Positions 58,281-64,000 of a stretch of 64,000 bases of DNA are shown here, in pieces. The stretch comes from Sipunculus nudus (Eukaryota; Annelida; Sipuncula; Golfingiida; Sipunculidae), in the NCBI GenBank assembly GCA_026874595.1, contig CM049313.1, positions 33,166,008 through 33,230,007 on the forward strand, written 5' to 3'. A program made the translations under genes and the position numbers. Within the stretch, counting starts at the first letter, position 1; every line of letters begins with the position of its first letter. The notes under the pieces were generated by a model. It was given only the letters and a program-made list of their open reading frames with translations. It did no database searches and was not told the DNA's origin.

Positions 58281-60651
58281 CTACAGCATCATATTGCTAA
58301 CTATCACAATAGCCTGATAGCGGATGCATGGTCATATTATTTAGATAATGACATTGACAGAGATTATATCATGAAAGGAGTGATACAGAGTTTTGATATT
58401 GTTGATAATAGTGCAGTTCCACTACAAACGTATGTAAAAAATCATAGCTCAACAAAGCAATTTGATAAACTTGTTCATGATCAAATCACAACAGAAGTAG
58501 CTTTTGGCAATTATGAATTATGTACTACCAAACCTGTTATTATCAGCCCACTTGGGGCCATACCTAAGACAGATGGGTCAGTAAGATTGATCCATGATTG
58601 TAGCGTCCCACCAGGGGCAGCAGTAAATGACTATGTACTGGAGGTTAGTAAATGTACATTTAAAACTGTTGATGATGCTGCATCATTATTGACTAGCAAT
58701 TGTTTTATGGCAAAAGTAGACCTTAAGTCTGCCTACAGGTCAGTTAGGATAAGCAAGCATAGTCAATTGTTTACTGGTTTAAAATGGCAAGATAAATATG
58801 GTAAACCCATATATCTCAGAGATACTAAACTCCCATTTGGCTCAAGAATGGCGCCAAATATATTTCAGAGACTTTCACAGGCAGTCACCAGGATTATGTC
58901 AAGATTAGGACACGACAGGGTTGTAGCATATATATTTAGATGATTTCTTAGTGATTGGTGACACGTTTGAAAGTTGTAAAGCTAGCTTAAACACACTCAT
59001 CCAGGTTCTGCGGCAACTAGGCTTCAGTATTAACTGGAACAAGGTCGTTGACTCATGTCAGCCATTAACTTTTCTGGGGGTCCAGTTAGATTCTGAAGAC
59101 ATGGCTCTCAGTATCCCCCGAGATAAACTGCAGGATTTGAAGTTAGAGCTTTTATCCTTAAGTCAGCTTCACAGTGTCAAAAAGGCAAATTCAGAGTGTA
59201 GTAGGTAAGCTTAACTGGGCCAGCGCTGTCATTAGAGGTGGACGAGTGTTTCTCCGCCGGCTGATTAATGCAGCAAACAGCATGAAAAAGAGTTCTGACA
59301 GACGGCGTCTGTCATCAGAAACACGTGAAGATGTTAAATAGTGGTTGGCATGCATGTCAATGTTTAAGAACTGGTCACTCATTCTTAACCCATCCCCAGT
59401 CACCGGGCTGTACACTGATGCATGTGATGAAGGGGCTGGGGGGTTGTATAAGGGGGACTGGTTTTATTGGTCATTTGACCTCCCTTCCTGCACAAACTTG
59501 CATATTAATAGTAATAGTAAGGAAACACTGGCAGTAATACTTGCAGTGCACCGCTGGAGCCCACACTGGCAAAACAAAAGAATTTTGGTGCTATCAGATA
59601 ATAAAACAACAGTCGCCACCATCAATAAAGGTACCTCCCGCAACTCTTTTATCATGGGAGCTCTCAGAGGTCTTTTTTGGTTGTCAGTAGTATACAACTA
59701 CACCATTAAGGCATGTTATGTACCAGGTAGATTTAATGTGGTGGCGGATTGCTTGTCAAGGTTGCATAGTAAGACCCACAGGGAGAACTTTAAGCGTTAC
59801 TGGCCTGAATTGCCCATTCATGTACTATCATACCATATGTCTTATAAAGCTGCTAAAGTTTTTTTTGGCAGGACCAGTACAGAGAGCACCAGTGCAGCTG
59901 AGAGAGGAGTTGGATAGACTGGTGGGGACCTACATAGGTCAGGCCCTCTCAAGAGCAACAGTCAACACATAGAAACATACCTTAAATCTTACATGTCCTT
60001 CTGTACCTCTTTGTCCATTCCTCTGGTCCCCCTAGATGCCTTAAATCTGCAAAGGTATATAGCCTTTCTGGCCTCCAAGTTAAAATTTAGCTCCCTTAAG
60101 TACACTCAACCTGTCTCAATCCAGGGACCTCAAATCTAGTGCCTGCTTCTGCCTCAACCCCCCATTCAGGACATTGTCTTGTCAGGAGTGATCTGTCCTT
60201 TTTCCCAAACTTTGTGTTGTTACAAATCAAGAGTACAAAAACCATTCAATGTAGAGAAAGGAAGCTGCACATTCCACTCCCCCGCATTCCAGGGTCTTAC
60301 CTTTGCCCTGCCCAGGCGCTCTTGCTCCTCCTGAAAGTTACTTCATCACCCAAAGACTCCCCGGTCTTTCTGTTCAAGTTGAATTCGAAGCTACAGGTGA
60401 TGACTTATAAATTATTCATAGAACAGTTGAGATCCTCCCTTAGCCGCATTGGTATCTGCCCTCAAGACTTTGCAGGTCATAGTTTTAGGAGGGGTGGGGC
60501 CACACTAGCACTGAAGAGTGAAGTACCAGTAGACCTAATCAAAATCCATGGAGACTGGGCTAGCCAGGCTTACCAAAGGTACCTGGCCCCAAACTTGCAG
60601 GATAGACTTAAGGTAGCATGGGCATTAAAGCATCAAGCAGAAATTTTGTAA
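58281..60651 (+). pseudogene. Ngaro pol: reverse transcriptase - RNase H - tyrosine recombinase, broken
   Basis: Open from the codon after the ORF1 TAG; the first ATG is at 58371. RT motifs: SPLGAIPKTDGSVRLIHD, the first catalytic Asp in AKVDLKSAYRSV, and LPFGSRMAPNIFQ. RNase H carries its four acidic positions (YTDACDEGAGG, SKETLAV, LSDNKTTVA, VVADCLSR). The C-terminal tyrosine recombinase keeps HSFRRGGATLA, IHGDW and the AYQRYL tyrosine. Breaks: a frameshift in the TA run at the YxDD motif (about 58935), another near 59190, a TAG at 59338-59340, a shift at the T-run near 59860, another near 59960, and an internal deletion near 60130. The deletion removes the core-binding part and the first catalytic Arg segment of the recombinase. 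Such proteins copy element RNA to circular DNA and insert it by site-specific recombination. Confidence 0.92.
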
Positions 60652-60664
60652 TTAAGGGAACAGG

Positions 60665-60712
60665 TGTTATATATATATATATATTTAATATTATTATTTT
60701 TTTTTTACTACA
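60665..60712. repeat. TA microsatellite and T-run between pol and B1
   Basis: (TA)8-like run at 60669-60684 followed by a T9 tract. It lies between the recombinase stop codon and repeat B1. Confidence 0.85.
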
Positions 60713-60736
60713 TCCTACCTGGTTTGGGCTGGTTTG

Positions 60737-60878
60737 GAGGAATGTTTACATATTGTTATTGGATTGTATGTGTCAAGCCCAGCAGGCACCAGCAAGATTA
60801 GCCTCTGCAGAGGAAATAAACCTTAAGCCCAAACCAGTGTCTTGTGTTTATGCATGCTTGATCTGCCTGAGAAATTAA
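60737..60878 (+). repeat. Ngaro split repeat B1
   Basis: Matches B2 (61320-61453) from 'gaggaatgtttacatattgt' to 'gcctgagaaattaa', with two small indels (6 bp near 60803 and 2 bp near 60862). It carries AATAAA at about 60817 and may hold the RNA 3' end signal. Confidence 0.92.
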
Positions 60879-61066
60879 GTGGACAATTAGTGTAATTGGA
60901 TGTTAATTTTGAAGGCAGGGCACCAGTCTGTGGCACGTGACGGGCGGTCACGTGTGACCGCTAGTCACGTGACTTAGTTGTGCTGGGTTGGGATATTTTC
61001 CTGGATGGGGCATTCTGCAAATCTCAGCTCAGGCGGGCAGATAGAATCTACAACAACTGGCAACCC
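60879..61066 (+). repeat. Ngaro split repeat A2
   Basis: Second copy of A, directly abutting B1. The hairpin at 60934-60971 has perfect outer arms (CACGTGAC/GTCACGTG) and one mismatch in the inner arms, the reverse of the state in A1. Confidence 0.93.
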
Positions 61067-61319
61067 CCACCCACCCACACCTATTTTACTTAAGCTTTCT
61101 AGTATCTGACGAATTATATACCCCTGCAGGGGTTGCTTTGTACAGCAGGAGTTGCTTTCCATGATTTTGCTGCTTGTTCTTAATGTTATTTTTCTTAGTT
61201 TAGTTAAGTAGTTTTCAATGGTAGTCTTCTCTAAGGTTTATTTCTGCCTGGATCACATTATGCACTATGTCTAATATATATAATCTGTATATTGTCTTGT
61301 ATACTTAATGTGATATATT
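61067..61319 (+). other. A2-B2 spacer of the Ngaro element
   Basis: About 250 bp of non-coding DNA between the right-hand repeats, beginning with a CCCACC-type tract. It is not repeated elsewhere in the element. Confidence 0.6.
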
Positions 61320-61453
61320 GAGGAATGTTTACATATTGTTATTGGATTGTATGTGTCAAGCCCAGCGGGCACCAGCAAGATTAGCTGGGGAAATAAACCT
61401 TAAGCCCAAACCAGTGTCTTGTGTTTATGCATGCTTGATGCCTGAGAAATTAA
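61320..61453 (+). repeat. Ngaro split repeat B2 (right end)
   Basis: Second copy of B, ending 'gcctgagaaattaa'. The homology stops abruptly at 61453, which I take as the right end of the element. Confidence 0.9.
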
Positions 61454-64000
61454 TTGGCCATATAATCAGAGAAACACTGCCGAGAACTGTCTTGACCTCA
61501 CAAGGGGCAGTTAATACAGAGATTGCACTTACCAGGTAACACTGTGTTATCTTTTTACATATTGGTTAGTAATTCATTATCCAATAATTTCATGATTATT
61601 GTAGTTTTCAAGAGATAAATCGTAAAAGTAAAAATTTTGAGAGAGTGCTGCTTTTGTTATGACTTTCTTTATGACTTCGAGACCGCTCCTTTCAGGCAGC
61701 CTATAGTCTGTCCCCCTTACAGTTCCATCACCCTCTGGTCACCCTTTTTGGGAAACATTTCATTATTGGAAGGTTCTTTTAGAAAATGCATGTTGCAAGG
61801 AAAACCTAAAGGACAGACCTAAATTTGCAAAAGCAAAATAAAGTTACCCTTACACAATACTTAAGAAAAGAATCATTTAAAAGTATGAGAAACCAGTCTA
61901 TATTTTACAACATATCAGCCCTATTAATTTTTTATTGGCAGTCAAGGTCATTTGTCAAATGCAAAGAAGCCTAAGTTGACAGCTGCTGATTGGTGAAGTC
62001 ATGTAAACACTCTAAAAATATAACAAGCAGAAACAAAGATGGCTTCTCATGTTGAGACACATCTGGTCTATCAGATCATTGGGAAGTCTAAAAAGTAGTG
62101 AAACATTAACTGGAGATATATTTAAAATCCTTGATTTTCATATTATGTCATCACTTCCATAAGCAGCTTTCAAGGAAATCATTGATAAAATATTACTTTT
62201 TTTTCAGAAATTCTCTCTTTCAGCAGGAGGATACAGGTGGATGGAACAGATGCATAAAATAATTGCTAGACTCTGATGATGCTGGTTATATAAATACTTT
62301 GACCATCACAATGTTAAGCCTGTGGTGTCCCTCATTAACATGCACTGCTACAGCTACCACCAATACTGGACGAAAAGTAATGATAAAAAAAAACAAGGAA
62401 CTTGTAATTTGCTATCCTCCAGGTACTGCAGTAAAGAATGTTTTATCTCTCTGATCTGGGGAAAATATACAAGAAATATCACGGCATTCTTTGAAGTTAT
62501 GAATACAAGGTGATAAAAAACTTAAATGGTCTATAATGCACTTCCATCTTTAGAGAATACCATGGATCAACATTAACATCCATTAAGCTGCCAAGGGCTA
62601 GTTAAATTATAGCAGGAATAGATGTGTGTGCATAGCTTGATCCACCAGTGGATGCTCATTGAAACTTGGAGATTATTCTCTTAAACTTAAATATTATCAC
62701 ACATTTGACACTGAAGCTAATGAGGAAGCAAAGGCCTAATATGAGATGTTAAACTCCATAACAAAAACCAGTATTTATATTTTGTATTTATTCAGTTTTC
62801 ACCAAACAATGATGTTGAGAATCCAGAATATACAAAATTCACAAATTTAAATAATGATCATAAGTACCTGGTTTTATGGCTTTTATTTATATTAAAAAAA
62901 ATGTAATATATTAATTTTGGACTAATTTCACAACAATGTACTAACTATAGACACAGAAGAATCTAGATAATAATATTATCAACTGCATCTTTGTCTATCA
63001 TTAATTGCCTTCATTTGATCCCTAATGATTAGTAATGAATAATATGATTTACTTTTTTATCATTAAAATTGAACTGGAAAATACCATAGGTGACTGCATG
63101 GTGTTATTTGGAATATGTGACATTCTATCCATATATACAAGATTCTTATATCATCAATAACTGCAAGTTAATTTTCTGTTATTATCAACTAACAAATTCC
63201 TTTTCTATTTTTCTTTAATTTGTTATTAAAAACCAATAAAAATTTATTAATTTATTGTTTATTGTTATGTTGTTGGTTGAAACTACTAGATGAGTTGGGT
63301 TGGACACCTGGATCAACTGTGGCTGGCCATTATATAATAAGCTGCCTGGAGCCCCAGTTTATGCCTCCATGCATAATTTGCTGAAAGTTCAACAAGGTCA
63401 ACATACAGGTGACTCAAGAGGTGCTACAGAGAGCCAAGGTCTGACATGGTCTCATAAAAACATTAATAAAAGCTACAATTTTTGGCCAATTTCTTTCAGC
63501 TTTTAAAACTAAAAAGCTGAAATCTTTATGTGTGCATGATATGAAAATTATATTAACAGTGCTCACAGGAAACAAACATGCCATGGTCAAAGTTGGGCAA
63601 AATTTAAGGTACTAATTTTATATTTATACTAATAACTTATAAAATTTGAAAAATTCAGAACTAATTTTGGGTATTCAATTGAATCTTGATTAAATAATAT
63701 TACATCCCTGACAAAAAATCTCTAGCTTCAGCAATCCTCTTGTTAAGGGAGTAAATATATTTCTTGATTTTTTACAAAGTGCATTATGTTTGGGCCCATA
63801 ACTTAAAACAATTACGCAATACTGACATCATTTCTGGCATGTGCATAGAGAATGTATAGAAAAATATGTATATTATATATGATTAAAGTCAGATCAGTGG
63901 TTTTGATATTAGGCAGTCTTGAAGTGTAACAATGGGTTTTTAATGGAAAAATGAAGTTTTTCATTAATATCTGGAAGGTATTAAGTCCTAGTGACCAAAT
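61454..64000. other. non-coding region to the end of the window
   Basis: AT-rich sequence with only short, unconvincing open frames on the plus strand. No repeat, RNA gene or coding exon was recognised. Confidence 0.4.

Larger units (their letters stand above)
56755..61453 (+). mobile_element. Ngaro/PAT-type (DIRS order) tyrosine-recombinase retroelement, decayed
   Basis: A 4.7-kb element with the full split-direct-repeat layout A1 (56755-56939), ORFs (56856-60651), B1 (60737-60878), A2 (60879-61066), B2 (61320-61453). B1 and A2 abut exactly. The ORFs give a Gag-like protein with a Cys/His motif, then reverse transcriptase, RNase H and a tyrosine recombinase; no integrase, protease or methyltransferase was seen. 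In this order of retroelements the recombinase inserts a circular DNA intermediate, so there is normally no target-site duplication, and I see none. Multiple frameshifts and a deletion make this copy non-autonomous. Because the repeats A1/A2 and B1/B2 differ by only a few per cent, the insertion is not ancient. Confidence 0.93.

Overview
The window is eukaryotic, repeat-rich, AT-rich genomic DNA from an invertebrate. There are no bacterial-style operons: coding sequence sits in short exons with GT-AG introns, and most of the rest is transposon debris and tandem repeats. A Homer gene with an ordinary invertebrate EVH1 domain, a Tigger/pogo transposon, a Ngaro-type tyrosine-recombinase retroelement and very large satellite arrays fit a marine lophotrochozoan, most likely a mollusc. 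The phylum is inference; the sequence does not prove it.

The only host gene I can support is Homer, the EVH1 plus coiled-coil postsynaptic scaffold, on the minus strand. Eight coding exons lie between 24904 and 10410. Each has consensus splice sites, and they join without frame conflict to about 368 residues. Only the first exon, which must carry the ATG and end in intron phase 2, is missing; it lies to the right of 24904 or outside the window. The introns hold a broken Tigger-like transposon (15031-18158), a 17-bp minisatellite (18300-19515), a fresh 413-bp tandem duplication (13851-14677), a short TA-flanked MITE (20441-20642) and two copies of a dispersed repeat. A third copy of that repeat lies at 29848-31626. 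The family carries many nuclear-receptor-type half-sites.

Left of the gene (1-10400) I see no gene. There are short inverted-repeat elements (195-399, 1856-2605), microsatellites, a threefold tandem repeat (7395-8070) and long stretches of plain non-coding DNA, part of which may be Homer 3' UTR. From 25 to 37 kb there are only old repeats. Two giant tandem arrays follow: about 50 copies of a 116-bp satellite (37423-43224), and about 5.5 kb of a 28-31-bp minisatellite with 1.09- and 1.39-kb higher-order duplications (48660-54330). A fragment of a non-LTR retrotransposon reverse transcriptase sits between them (46021-46245).

The right end carries the most structured object in the window: a decayed but structurally complete Ngaro/PAT-type element of the DIRS order (56755-61453). 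It has the order A1 - Gag-like ORF - RT/RNase H/tyrosine recombinase - B1 - A2 - B2. All four split direct repeats can be seen, and each A repeat holds a strong hairpin. The ORFs carry several frameshifts, one nonsense codon and an internal deletion in the recombinase, so this copy should not be autonomous. From 61454 to the end nothing coding was recognised.
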